Numbered from the stretch's first letter, positions 7,821 through 16,413 are shown. The stretch: 64,000 bases of DNA from Paenibacillus sp. JQZ6Y-1 (GCF_040719145.1 NZ_JBFDUZ010000002.1:62001-126000); one strand, 5' to 3'. Numbers and translations are program-made. The notes: a model not told the origin generated them from the sequence alone.

Positions 7821-7858
7821 AAAACCACTAACCAGACTGTATAGGCTAGTGGTTTTTT
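7821..7858 (+). terminator. Rho-independent terminator (probably the original ssrA terminator)
   Basis: AAAACCACTAACC pairs, with one mismatch, with GGCTAGTGGTTTT and is followed by TTs. It begins just after the tmRNA 3' end copy, as expected if the island pushed the native terminator away from its gene. Confidence 0.8.
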
Positions 7859-7901
7859 CGTTTATAATATAAAAAAATAAAATCAGATTGGAGATCTTTA
7901 T

Positions 7902-8099
7902 ATGCTCGACAATCGAGAACAACTTCAAGAAATCTTAAAAAAAGCCAACCAACACGCACGCAAACAAGCCAAAGAGTCAGGTGCTTCTATTTACTATATG
8001 AAAAACAACAAACGTGTCCGTGAAGATGCAAACGGTAATAAATTCGAAATTGTATTTGATGACGCAGGGAACAGACAGGAATTTGAATATCATGAATGA
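7902..8099 (+). CDS. Small protein upstream of zeta-toxin-like gene, candidate antitoxin
   Basis: The product is 65 residues, charged and helical at the start (REQLQEILKKANQHARKQAK) and strand-rich at the end (GNKFEIVFDDAGNRQEFEY). It starts at ATG 7902 with GGAG about 9 nt upstream. It overlaps the following zeta-like toxin gene by 8 bp, the tight coupling expected of an antitoxin-toxin pair. No family is recognised, so the antitoxin role rests only on position. Confidence 0.6.
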   Translation: MLDNREQLQEILKKANQHARKQAKESGASIYYMKNNKRVREDANGNKFEIVFDDAGNRQEFEYHE

Positions 8100-8602
8100 A
8101 ATCAAGCCTACTATGACTGTATTTGCAGGAACGAATAGAGCTGGAAAAAGTACGCTCAGCATGCAAATGAGAGATTGGCTTGGTGAACTGGTTGATCCAG
8201 ATCAAATCGCTAGAGAACTAAAGCCAGATAATCCGCGTAGTGCTGATTTATCTGCTGGTCGAGGGTCGAGAGGCTGTCAAACGAATCCGATCGCTGATTA
8301 AAACTGGTGCTGATTTTGCTATAGAAACGACTCTATCTGGCTCTTTCGTTTTAAAGCATATGCAAATTGACCGTGTTGCTTCTCGTGTCGAGCAGGGTGG
8401 GTATTGGATCGCAGAGGAAGATATTCGCTTTCGATATGGACAATCCCTACAGAATCTTAAACCAGCTCTAGCTATCGCAGATCAAGTCATCATTATTAAT
8501 AATACATACGAGCCGTTAATTGTAGCGGAGTTAGTTCATGATAAATTAGTTTATTGTGCAGATGAGGTACCTAACTGGGCACAGGCAGTTGTTGTGAAAT
8601 AA
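8092..8602 (+). pseudogene. Zeta-toxin-like P-loop kinase, frameshifted
   Basis: From ATG 8092 the first frame reads TMTVFAGTNRAGKSTLSMQM, a Walker A P-loop as in zeta toxins and related AAA_33 kinases. Near 8264 the frame is lost because GGTCGAG occurs twice in tandem (8257-8263 and 8264-8270). Removing one copy restores an unbroken chain SAGREAVKRIRSLIKTGADF continuing to TAA 8602. The later part keeps ETTLSG, EEDIRFRYGQSL and the C-terminal helices. Compared with my recollection of the family, about 20 residues between KHMQ and IDRVASRVEQGG seem to be missing, so there may be two lesions. The toxin is probably inactive. Confidence 0.8.
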
Positions 8603-8610
8603 TATAATGA

Positions 8611-8652
8611 AAAACATCTAATTTTGCTGTATACACAACTGGATGTTTTTTT
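8611..8652 (+). terminator. Probable terminator
   Basis: AAAACATC (8611-8618) pairs with GATGTTTT (8642-8649) and is followed by T residues. The loop is long and only weakly structured. Confidence 0.5.
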
Positions 8653-8867
8653 GTATTCGGTGTGTCATATGTAAAAGTATTTTATCGAAGGGATAGCGAT
8701 AGTTTCTTTGCTAAGTTCATGGATAAAAACGGTACTGATGTCACGCTAAATATATAACGATCCATTTTGAATGTATGGATCAGTTTACAGAATACATAGC
8801 TCCATATCATTTGCCTTTTAGCTAAAAACTTCATATGATAAAAAGATCAAAGCGAAGGAGTGAACCT

Positions 8868-8891
8868 ATGAAATTACTTGATGGTCTCTAG
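8868..8891 (+). other. Possible 7-codon leader peptide
   Basis: ATG-AAA-TTA-CTT-GAT-GGT-CTC-TAG follows GAAGGAG at good spacing and ends 23 bp before the next ATG. It has its own ribosome binding site, so it may be translated, but nothing else supports a function. Confidence 0.25.
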
Positions 8892-8914
8892 CTTCCCTAA
8901 AGGAGGTTAGGGCT

Positions 8915-9193
8915 ATGAGTAGAAGTTATAAAAAAACTCTCGTTTGTAAAGATCAAGGTACACTTTGGATGAAACGCCAGGCAAGTAAAGCAGTTCGCCG
9001 ATATGCTGAGGACATAAGTAATGGAGGTAGTTATAAGAAGTTATTTTGTTCCTATAACATTTGTGATTACCGTATAGTGCAGACTTATCAACAAGCAATC
9101 GACGAATGGAATACAAGCAAGTATCTGTGGACTCATCAAAAAACATTTAAAGATTTTTTATTAAGCTGGCACAAATACTATAAAAGAAAATGA
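8915..9193 (+). CDS. Small basic hypothetical protein
   Basis: This is a 92-residue protein beginning MSRSYKKTLVCKDQG, rich in Lys, Arg, Trp and Tyr. The ATG has AAAGGAGG 8 nt upstream, a very strong site. The opening MSRSYKKT followed by a Lys/Arg-rich segment is shared with small hypothetical proteins of Bacilli, but I know no function for them. It stands alone, is AT-rich, and is closed by a strong terminator. A 7-codon open frame just upstream might be a leader. Confidence 0.7.
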   Translation: MSRSYKKTLVCKDQGTLWMKRQASKAVRRYAEDISNGGSYKKLFCSYNICDYRIVQTYQQAIDEWNTSKYLWTHQKTFKDFLLSWHKYYKRK

Positions 9194-9232
9194 AAAAAGA
9201 CCATCGGTAGGGAAGCCCGATGGTCTTTTTCT
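9194..9232 (+). terminator. Rho-independent terminator
   Basis: AAAAAGACCATCGG pairs with CCGATGGTCTTTTT around a short loop. The following ~340 bp up to 9574 contain no gene I can support; base composition shifts there from AT-rich to the roughly balanced composition of the rest of the window. Confidence 0.85.
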
Positions 9233-9574
9233 ATTTCAATTTAGAGGGATTAATCATAAGTCATAAATGGAAAAGATATCTCGTCATATAATATATGCTT
9301 ACGAAGAGTTGGATTTACACAGAAAAGCCCTTCAATTGAAGAAAAATATTCTGATAATGCACTTAACAAACAGTTATACGATGATAGCATATATAATCTA
9401 CTGACTAGTATAACCTTTCCCTAATCCTGCCATAGCTCCTCCCTATAACCAGCCATACCTTTTCAGCTTTACATATCCCCCTTCTACTCATGCTAAAATT
9501 AACCCATACAACAACCGACGGTAAGCACCACCCAATCCAACCACAAAAACCACCCAACCAGGAGGATTTCCCAC

Positions 9575-10735
9575 ATGAGTGATAAATTCCAAATCGTAGG
9601 CAGCCTGCTTCGTCCGGCTGAACTGTTAGAATACAAAACCCAAATCGAGCACCGCGATGACATCCAGTACCCGTTCTACCAGGAATTCGATGGCTACCAG
9701 CAGTGCGAGGACCGCGCCATCCAATCCGTAATCGAAAAAGAAATCCAAAATGATCTCTCCATCATCACCGACGGTGAATATTCCAAATCCATGTGGCATC
9801 TGGACTTTGTCTGGGGCTTTGATGGCGTGGAGCGTTATATTGCAGATCATGGCTACTTTTTCCGTGATACGGACGGTAGCTCGAAGTACGAGACGCGTAA
9901 AGATATCGGTCTACGTATCACAGGCGAGCTGAGCGGCAAAAATCACCACTTTATCGAGGTATACAAAAAGCTGCAGGAGCGTGCAGGCGATCGTGAAACC
10001 AAGCTATGCGTGCCTTCGCCATCTCATATCTTCGGCGAACTATCCTGGTCGGATAATATCGGTGGTACGGACTCGGTATACAAGGATACGAAGGAACTGA
10101 AGGCTGGACTGGTGAAAGCATATAAAGAATTTGTAGATGATTTTGCGGCTGCGGGCGGCAAAATTCTGCAATTCGACGATTGCTTGTGGGAGCTATTTGC
10201 GGATGACAATCCGAACTCTCCGTATACAGGTGAGCATATCAATCAGGAGGAAGTACAAGCGCTGGCGACGGAGTTTATCGATATTAGCAATATTATCATC
10301 GACTACGGTCACAGTCTCGGTCTGAAAATGTGGACGCACAACTGCCGCGGTAACTACGATTCCCGTAATATGGGTGGTGGTTCGTATGTGAAGATCGCGA
10401 ATTTGTTCCTGAAGCAACTCAAATACGACCGTTTCTTCCTCGAATGGGATGATGATCGTGCGGGTTCTCTGGAAGCGCTGGCTGTGTTTAAGGATAAGCC
10501 TAATACGGAAGTGGTGCTGGGTTTGCTGTCTTCCAAAACAAGCACACTGGACGATGAAGAGCGTGTACTGCGTTTGTTGGATGAAGCGTCTAATATTATT
10601 GAAAAAGATCGTTTGCTATTGTCTCACCAGTGCGGCTTTGCTTCCTGTGATGGTGGTAATGAGCTGACCGAGGCGGAACAGTGGGCGAAAATTAATCAAG
10701 GGCAACGGATTGCGAAGCAGTATTGGAATCAGTGA
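9575..10735 (+). CDS. MetE-like / cobalamin-independent methionine synthase family (YxjG/YxjH type)
   Basis: This 386-residue cytosolic protein matches the short MetE C-terminal-domain family of Bacilli, annotated as 5-methyltetrahydropteroyltriglutamate-homocysteine methyltransferase-like. It has the UROD/MetE-like barrel: ITDGEYSKSMWHLDF near the start, HNCRGN (~263) as a zinc-ligand region, FLEWDDDRAGS (~300) and SHQCGFASCDGG (~350) with the final Cys. Full-length MetE is about twice as long; here only the catalytic half is present, as usual for this subgroup. AGGAGG lies ~9 nt before ATG 9575. No S-box or T-box leader is seen. The exact methyl donor is not certain for these short forms. 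Confidence 0.85.
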   Translation: MSDKFQIVGSLLRPAELLEYKTQIEHRDDIQYPFYQEFDGYQQCEDRAIQSVIEKEIQNDLSIITDGEYSKSMWHLDFVWGFDGVERYIADHGYFFRDTDGSSKYETRKDIGLRITGELSGKNHHFIEVYKKLQERAGDRETKLCVPSPSHIFGELSWSDNIGGTDSVYKDTKELKAGLVKAYKEFVDDFAAAGGKILQFDDCLWELFADDNPNSPYTGEHINQEEVQALATEFIDISNIIIDYGHSLGLKMWTHNCRGNYDSRNMGGGSYVKIANLFLKQLKYDRFFLEWDDDRAGSLEALAVFKDKPNTEVVLGLLSSKTSTLDDEERVLRLLDEASNIIEKDRLLLSHQCGFASCDGGNELTEAEQWAKINQGQRIAKQYWNQ

Positions 10736-10825
10736 TTAAGGTCATGAATCTTCTGAAAATAATATAACAGTATAGTAAAGCATACTTGTTATAAGAGAGT
10801 TAGTATTTTTCATATATACAAAATG

Positions 10826-10854
10826 AAGCGGACGCCGTATGGTGTCCGTTTTGC
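10826..10854 (+). terminator. Rho-independent terminator
   Basis: AAGCGGACGCC pairs (with two G-T pairs) with GGTGTCCGTTT around a GTAT loop, followed by T residues, about 90 bp after the MetE-like gene. Confidence 0.7.
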
Positions 10855-10943
10855 TTTGGAATCGAACATAATCTTTATCGATTTTCCAAAATAAAGGAAT
10901 TACCAAGCAAGCATCGAATACACCATCCATGGAGGATGATTAT

Positions 10944-12422
10944 ATGAATATAGATCAATGGATAATTGAAGCAGATATATCTGCCATGCAGCAAGCGCTG
11001 GAGTCGGGCAGCATCACGTCTGAGCAATTGACGAAAGTGTACATACAGCGAATACATAGGCTGAATCCTCAGCTTCGCGTTGTCTTGGAAATCAATCCAG
11101 ATGCGCTGGAGATTGCTATAGCTCTAGATGAAGAAAGAAAACAGCAAGGAGTTAGAGGACTGTTGCACGGCATCCCGATCCTGCTCAAAGACAATATTGA
11201 TACAGCCGACAAGATGCACACGAGCGCAGGTGCTATCGCGTTGGAGAACTCTATTGCAATGACAGATTCGGCGGTCGCTGCCAATCTGCGCGCCGCAGGT
11301 GCTATTTTACTAGGAAAAGCGAATATGACGGAATGGGCGAGCTTTATGTCTCCAAAGATGTGGGCAGGATACAGCTCGCGTGGTGGATTGACGCTAAATC
11401 CGTACGGACCTGGCGAACTGTTTGTCGGTGGATCGAGTTCTGGTTCAGCGGTAGCGGTGGCGACGAATTTGGCAGCACCGGCAATTGGTACGGAAACATC
11501 CGGCTCGATTATTAGTCCAGCGAGTCAAAATAGCGTAGTGGGCTTGAAGCCTACAGTGGGGCTTGTGAGTCAGCAGGGTATCATCCCAATTACCTTTACA
11601 CAGGATACAGCCGGACCAATGGGACGAACGGTGACGGATGTTGCGTTTGTATTGGGTGGTTTGGTGGAAAAGGATGGGCAGAGTAGTACAGCAAATACTG
11701 CCGAGATTCGTGCGTATGAAGATTACACCCCTTTTTTGGATATAAGCTTTTTGCAGCAAGCACGGATTGGTATACCGAGAACGTATATGAATGAGTTGGA
11801 CGAAGCAAGACTACATATATTTGAAGCCGCGATTACGGTATTGAAGGAAGCAGGAGCAACGATTGTTGATCCAGTGCACCTTCCATGTGAGCAGGCGCAG
11901 TGGAATGCAGATGTGCTGCGGTATGAGTTTAAATATGCGCTGAATGCGTATTTGGAAAAGCTGCGGGAAGATGTGCCAGTGCATTCGTTGCAGGATGTGA
12001 TTGCTTTTAACGAGCAGTATGGCGAGCGTGCATTAAAGTATGGGCAAAATACGCTGTATTGGTCGGAGGAGACGAGCGGGACATTGCAGGAGAAGGAGTA
12101 TTTGGATAGTTTGAAGTACAATGCGGAGATGGCACGGACAAAAGGTATTGATTATGCGCTGCAAGAGCATCATTTGGATGCGTTGATGTTTCTAGGGGAT
12201 ATGGGAAGTGATCTTGCTGCTCGGGCAGGGTATCCGATGATTACAGTCCCTGGCGGATATGCGGATACTGGTGTAGTGGCTCCGGGTGGATATGTGACAA
12301 AGGGACCACATGGTATATCGTTTATAGGTACGGCTTGGAGTGAGCCGACTTTGATTAAGATTGCGTTTGTATTTGAGCAGATGACGAAGCACCGGGTTAT
12401 GCTGGAGCTAGATGAGTTTTGA
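10944..12422 (+). CDS. Amidase signature family hydrolase
   Basis: This 492-residue enzyme belongs to the amidase signature family (GatA/AmiC-like), which hydrolyses carboxamides. The Ser-cisSer-Lys triad is visible: Lys82 in ILLKDNID, cis-Ser in GGSSSGSA (~163-169) and the nucleophile Ser ~188 in TETSGSII. ATG 10944 is preferred, since GGAGG (10931-10935) lies 8 nt upstream; an earlier ATG at 10929 overlaps that site. It has no signal peptide, so it acts in the cytosol. It is not next to gatB/gatC, so tRNA-dependent amidation is unlikely. The substrate is unknown. Confidence 0.93.
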   Translation: MNIDQWIIEADISAMQQALESGSITSEQLTKVYIQRIHRLNPQLRVVLEINPDALEIAIALDEERKQQGVRGLLHGIPILLKDNIDTADKMHTSAGAIALENSIAMTDSAVAANLRAAGAILLGKANMTEWASFMSPKMWAGYSSRGGLTLNPYGPGELFVGGSSSGSAVAVATNLAAPAIGTETSGSIISPASQNSVVGLKPTVGLVSQQGIIPITFTQDTAGPMGRTVTDVAFVLGGLVEKDGQSSTANTAEIRAYEDYTPFLDISFLQQARIGIPRTYMNELDEARLHIFEAAITVLKEAGATIVDPVHLPCEQAQWNADVLRYEFKYALNAYLEKLREDVPVHSLQDVIAFNEQYGERALKYGQNTLYWSEETSGTLQEKEYLDSLKYNAEMARTKGIDYALQEHHLDALMFLGDMGSDLAARAGYPMITVPGGYADTGVVAPGGYVTKGPHGISFIGTAWSEPTLIKIAFVFEQMTKHRVMLELDEF

Positions 12423-12542
12423 TATTTTTAGAGAAATTATGATAGCGTAGTTCTGCTTTATAATAAAAATAGTGAGTATACTTATTTGTATGGAGAATAT
12501 CCATGAGAATGTACATGAGTGATTACAACGATAGGATAAGGA

Positions 12543-13130
12543 ATGAATAAAGTGAAGAATTTTGCGGAAGAGTTAGTGTATTGGTATTTGAGGTTTAATG
12601 GTTTCTTTCCACTTGCTAATTTTGTATTGCATCGCGAAGGGCTATGCGCTGGAAGTCAGAGCGCTGACGCTGATTTAATTGCTATTCGACCAAAATTTGT
12701 GTACGAAGAAATAGGGGTGGACCATAAGGATCCGATGCTTTTTAAGCATTTCAGTATGAAGACTAATATTGGTTTGATGTGTGAAGTGAAATCAGGTAAT
12801 TATGTAAGTCGTGAAGATATACATCTGGGACGAAAAGAACGTATATCGTATTGCTTAAAGAGAATAGGCTTTTTCTCTAATAAAAAGTTGCAAGAGCATT
12901 CAAAGACTCTTGAGTCTCATCCTATAGCTAAAGGTGATTTTCATCAGGTAGGTAAACTTTTAGTTACAAAAAGGGAGATGCATGTGCCAGGATTTATTTG
13001 TTTATCATTAGATCATATTGAAAAGTTTATCATGGAGCGAATCAGTCTTTTTTCTCGCGAAAAAGATGGAGCCAAACTTCATTTCGATTCTGACATGCTT
13101 CAGTATATGATCTGGAAACATAATATGTAG
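12543..13130 (+). CDS. Putative PD-(D/E)XK-like nuclease, orphan
   Basis: This 195-residue protein is not matched to a named family. A helical start (ELVYWYLRFNGFF) precedes SADADLIAIRP (~41-51) and, about 30 residues later, LMCEVKSGNY (~79-88). This D...ExK spacing on two strands is the signature of PD-(D/E)XK nucleases, as in restriction endonuclease-like repair and defence proteins. The gene is more AT-rich than its neighbours and stands alone with its own terminator, without a methyltransferase, which suggests acquisition by transfer. AAGGA lies just before ATG 12543. Catalytic assignment is an inference from motif spacing. Confidence 0.65.
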   Translation: MNKVKNFAEELVYWYLRFNGFFPLANFVLHREGLCAGSQSADADLIAIRPKFVYEEIGVDHKDPMLFKHFSMKTNIGLMCEVKSGNYVSREDIHLGRKERISYCLKRIGFFSNKKLQEHSKTLESHPIAKGDFHQVGKLLVTKREMHVPGFICLSLDHIEKFIMERISLFSREKDGAKLHFDSDMLQYMIWKHNM

Positions 13131-13145
13131 ATCTAGCATACAAGG

Positions 13146-13173
13146 AAAGACCGCCCAATCAGCGGTCTTTTTT
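13146..13173 (+). terminator. Rho-independent terminator
   Basis: AAAGACCGC pairs with GCGGTCTTT around a 7-nt loop, followed by TTT, right after the nuclease-like gene. Confidence 0.85.
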
Positions 13174-13306
13174 AATTGTTTGCCTTCATCTCCATTTCAT
13201 AATCAGTAGGTTCCAACCGTTTGATGACATGCGTTTGCAGAGAGGGCAATATGAGGCAAATAGATGCCATTTGTCCGGCTTCTTTGGAACTGTAGTCTTA
13301 CGGCTG
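13172..13306 (-). pseudogene. Possible gene remnant
   Basis: On the minus strand an open stretch of about 40 codons ends at a TAA (13174-13172) and reads ...SKEAGQMASICLILP... with a charged tail, but a stop lies just upstream and no ribosome binding site is seen. It may be the 3' end of a decayed gene between the two neighbours. The support is weak. Confidence 0.2.
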
Positions 13307-13336
13307 TTCCAACGCCTCATCAGTTATAAAGCATGA

Positions 13337-13939
13337 TTATTTCGTTGTATGTAACCACTCTTTAAGCATACGAATAATAGGATCGGCATAATCCGAAGAG
13401 GTAGAACGCAGCCAATTATACAGAGGTCCTTCCAGAAAGCCCTGTAATGCTGCGACCGATTGTTGAGTAGTCAAGACCCATTCATGATTGGTATACACGA
13501 TGGGAATGTTTTCAGGATGAGCACGATCTAGACGATCTGGCCAGACGTACACATGATTTTCGTCATACGTTAACGTGGGATCAGGATCGTGTCCCATCCA
13601 TGGACTGATTTTCTTGTCGAGACAGACTAAGAATTCATTGATATCCTCTATGCCGCCGCAGCAGCTCGGTAGTATGTAGCGGTCTTCATTTTCAAAAAAC
13701 GCGATTCCGCCTGGCATAATGAAACCTTCTTGTTGCGACAGCTCCTTTAGGGCGGTCTGTGCGGATTGGGACATATCTATGTCATGATATCCTAGTAGCA
13801 CTCTCATAAACCATTCCACTTCTGGCTCGCTTGCCTGCGGAGTCAATGCCATATAAGGTTTCCATGGAAGGTCATGCTTCATCCATTTTGGACGCTCGTA
13901 ATAAGGTTCGATAGTAATGACGGCTTTAGTATAAGGCAT
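13337..13939 (-). CDS. Hypothetical protein paired with an SMI1/KNR4 gene
   Basis: The product is 200 residues, soluble and acidic, with many Trp, Tyr and Pro. AGGAGGTACCAT lies directly before ATG 13939. I recognise no family; the chain contains a CCGG-type turn (ILPSCCGGIEDINEF) and a final helix. It lies 47 bp downstream of the SMI1/KNR4 gene on the same strand, so the two are probably one operon. SMI1/KNR4 partners often act in polymorphic-toxin immunity, but no toxin is present here. Confidence 0.65.
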   Translation of the reverse strand: MPYTKAVITIEPYYERPKWMKHDLPWKPYMALTPQASEPEVEWFMRVLLGYHDIDMSQSAQTALKELSQQEGFIMPGGIAFFENEDRYILPSCCGGIEDINEFLVCLDKKISPWMGHDPDPTLTYDENHVYVWPDRLDRAHPENIPIVYTNHEWVLTTQQSVAALQGFLEGPLYNWLRSTSSDYADPIIRMLKEWLHTTK

Positions 13940-13986
13940 ATGGTACCTCCTGTTGAAATGCGGAAAACTCCATACGACGTTTAAAC

Positions 13987-14544
13987 CTAAGAGTCCAATT
14001 CAAGCCAGAATCTGATGTGCTTGATCTTCTCGAATTGCATATCTGTATACAGCTTGTCTCCAAACTCTATCTGAACATAGTCTTCCAGATCGACACCGTA
14101 AGGAATCACATCGGTCTGGTGTACAGACAATACAGGATTGCCGACTTCATGCGGCTCGGTTGGCATGTAGCGATGACCGTAGATAGGAATGAGCTTTGGT
14201 AATTGGGAATACTGTTGTCTGGCGATCTCCTGAGCTGCTTGGTGGTTCGCAGGACGCTCTCCCCATGCTGGATACCAGAAGGAATTATATTGGATGTCAA
14301 ATAGGATACCTTCCAACGGTGCGTTCAAATACTGTTGCATCAAAGCGATTCCTCGTTTTGAAAAATCTCCCCATATCGGAAAACCCCTACCAGTTGGCTG
14401 AACCTGTGACAGCAATTGGCGCAGATCCGGTGGGAAACGGAATTGGTAGAAGGTTTCGATGGTATGAATTGTTTCGTCAGACAGACCGGGATGCAGGCTA
14501 ACCTCGTTCGATGTCAGCAATTGTTTGATTTTGGATATGTTCAT
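13987..14544 (-). CDS. SMI1/KNR4 family protein
   Basis: This 185-residue protein fits the SMI1/KNR4 (SUKH) superfamily: an N-terminal helix with LSDETIHTIETFYQFRFPPD, the typical GRGFPIWGDF turn, then IPIYGHRYMPTEP and GNPVLSVHQTDVIPYG. In bacteria such proteins are often immunity proteins of contact-dependent toxins or are of unknown function. It starts at ATG 14544, with AAGGAG about 14 nt upstream. It is the first gene of a two-gene unit on the minus strand and is divergent from the mechanosensitive channel gene, with a heptamer repeat tract between them. Confidence 0.8.
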   Translation of the reverse strand: MNISKIKQLLTSNEVSLHPGLSDETIHTIETFYQFRFPPDLRQLLSQVQPTGRGFPIWGDFSKRGIALMQQYLNAPLEGILFDIQYNSFWYPAWGERPANHQAAQEIARQQYSQLPKLIPIYGHRYMPTEPHEVGNPVLSVHQTDVIPYGVDLEDYVQIEFGDKLYTDMQFEKIKHIRFWLELDS

Positions 14545-14661
14545 GGATATGTAGGTGCTCCTTATGAGGTTATGAATATAGACGAATAGACGCTTGGAAA
14601 AGCATAGGATTTGCTATTTCGTTATCTGTTGTACTGACTCTACTTTTTTTACAATTCATAC

Positions 14662-14720
14662 TGTTCTCTGTTCTCTGTTCTCTGTTCTCTGTTCTCTGTT
14701 CTCTGTTCTCTGTTCTCTGT
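14662..14720 (+). repeat. Heptamer tandem repeat (TGTTCTC), about 8 copies
   Basis: Eight uninterrupted copies of TGTTCTC, plus a partial one, lie in the 290-bp space between the divergent SMI1-like and mechanosensitive channel genes. A 7-bp unit changes helical phase and spacing when copies are gained or lost, so it could alter expression of either neighbour. Confidence 0.95.
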
Positions 14721-14836
14721 GTCTATTGTCTTTACATGTATACTGCATAGAACTCTGGCAAACTTGGTTTCGCACTAGGCAGTCCTTTATAATAAGAAAC
14801 CAGTACACATGCAAGCAGAAGGAGAACCTATACATC

Positions 14837-16090
14837 ATGGATTTGATCAGACAACAGCTTCAACATTTGGGCATGAATGACGCGGTGATTGGTTATGCTG
14901 CCAATAGTATTATGATACTGTTCATCGCCGTCGTTTGTATTCTTGCCAACTGGATTACGCAGAAAATCGTGCTTAAAACGATTATACACATCGCCAACAA
15001 CAATCGGTATACATGGGACGACATCATTGTGGAGAAAAAGGTCTTTCACAAGCTGTCCCATCTCGTACCAGCGATTATTATTTACTATGCCGCATCGGTC
15101 TTCCCATCGTATCAAGAGCTGATCGAAAAAGCTGCAATGACGTATATGATTGTGGTGGCGATTACGGTATTCGATGCGCTGCTGAATGCCTTTGATGCGA
15201 TCTATCGTTCGTTTGAAGTATCCAAGATTCGTCCGATTCGTGGGTACATTCAGGTGGCGAAGATTGTGTTGTTTATTATCGGGGGCATCATTGTTATCTC
15301 GAATCTGATCGGGCAAAATCCGCTTATTATTCTCAGCGGACTTGGCGCGCTGTCGGCGGTGTTGATGCTCATTTTCAAGGATTCGATTCTCGGTTTGGTT
15401 GCTGGTATCCAGCTGTCATCCAACGATATGGTACGGGTGGGTGACTGGATTGAGATGCCCAAGTACAATGCCGATGGCGATGTGATCGACATTACGCTGA
15501 ATACGGTGAAGGTAATGAATTTTGATAAGACGATTACGATGATTCCGAGCTATGCTCTGATCTCGGATTCGTTTCGCAACTGGCGCGGGATGCAGGTGTC
15601 GGGTGGTCGGCGGATCAAGCGCAGTGTGCAGATCGATACGAGCAGTATTACCTTTTGCACACCAGAGATGATCCAAGAATTTCGGAAAATTCATTATCTC
15701 GTCGATTATCTGGATAGCAAGGTAGCGGAGATTGAGGCGTACAATGCAGAGCGTCAGATTAACCGGGAGAGTAAGGTGAATGGAAGACAACTGACGAATA
15801 TTGGGGTGTTTCGGGAATATGTGTATCGGTATCTCAAAAACCATCCGGGTATTCACAGCAATATGACGCTGATCGTGCGTCAATTGGCGCCTGCGGATAA
15901 TGGGCTGCCGCTGGAGATTTATGCGTTCAGCAGCGATACGACGTGGGCGGTGTATGAAGGGGTGCAGGCAGATATTTTTGACCATATCTTCGCGGTGGCT
16001 CCAACGTTTGGACTGCGCACATTCCAGAATCCGACTGGGCATGATATTGGGCGGCTCAAGGAGAAGTCACTGTTGGTGCAAGGGGATTGA
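14837..16090 (+). CDS. Mechanosensitive ion channel family protein (MscS superfamily, YbdG-like)
   Basis: This is a 417-residue membrane protein. ATG 14837 is used because AAGGAG lies 12 nt upstream and the protein then opens with MDLIRQQLQHLG; a longer frame upstream runs through the heptamer repeats and is rejected. About five transmembrane helices fill residues 20-190, the last being the Gly/Ala-rich pore helix (ILSGLGALSAVLMLIFKDSI). The MscS beta domain follows (DMVRVGDWIEM), then an insert and C-terminal domain as in E. coli YbdG/MscM. It releases solutes on hypo-osmotic shock. A possible promoter TTGGTT-18-TATAAT lies near 14764-14793. Confidence 0.93.
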   Translation: MDLIRQQLQHLGMNDAVIGYAANSIMILFIAVVCILANWITQKIVLKTIIHIANNNRYTWDDIIVEKKVFHKLSHLVPAIIIYYAASVFPSYQELIEKAAMTYMIVVAITVFDALLNAFDAIYRSFEVSKIRPIRGYIQVAKIVLFIIGGIIVISNLIGQNPLIILSGLGALSAVLMLIFKDSILGLVAGIQLSSNDMVRVGDWIEMPKYNADGDVIDITLNTVKVMNFDKTITMIPSYALISDSFRNWRGMQVSGGRRIKRSVQIDTSSITFCTPEMIQEFRKIHYLVDYLDSKVAEIEAYNAERQINRESKVNGRQLTNIGVFREYVYRYLKNHPGIHSNMTLIVRQLAPADNGLPLEIYAFSSDTTWAVYEGVQADIFDHIFAVAPTFGLRTFQNPTGHDIGRLKEKSLLVQGD

Positions 16091-16147
16091 TTGGATTAAG
16101 ACAAGGTGGAAGTGAAGTGGATATGTAGAATTACACGCTGTACACGT

Positions 16148-16188
16148 AAAAGCCATTCATCTCTCAATGAGCAGATGAATGGCTTTTA
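16148..16188 (+). terminator. Rho-independent terminator
   Basis: AAAAGCCATTCATCT (16148-16162) pairs with AGATGAATGGCTTTT (16173-16187). A second hairpin, TAAGGGAATC/GATTCCCTTA, lies at 16262-16297 and may stop read-through toward pspA. Confidence 0.8.
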
Positions 16189-16386
16189 TGCTAATAGGAA
16201 TGACAGTGGAGACTTTAGTATAACAAGCTTTTAGCATAAATAGACGTTTTATAAAACGGTGTAAGGGAATCTGTATATGCTGAAGTCGATTCCCTTATTT
16301 TCGTTTCTAATACATATATGATTGCATGTTTGAAAAGAGTCATACATATTCTGATACCCCATATCTTCATCCTGATCCACAAAAAA

Positions 16387-16413
16387 TGAAACCTCTCTCC
16401 CACGATTCGGGTA
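16387..16413 (+). promoter_or_regulatory. ECF sigma (SigW-like) promoter of pspA-ydjGHI
   Basis: TGAAAC (16387-16392) and GGTA (16410-16413), 17 nt apart, resemble the SigW consensus TGAAAC-N16-CGTA. They lie 38 bp upstream of the pspA start. In B. subtilis the homologous operon is in the SigW regulon, which supports the reading. Confidence 0.7.

Noticed and set aside
14594-14836. N-terminal extension of the mechanosensitive channel through the heptamer tract
   Set aside because: No ribosome binding site at the far start, low-complexity repeat-encoded Ser/Leu/Cys residues, and a good AAGGAG before ATG 14837.
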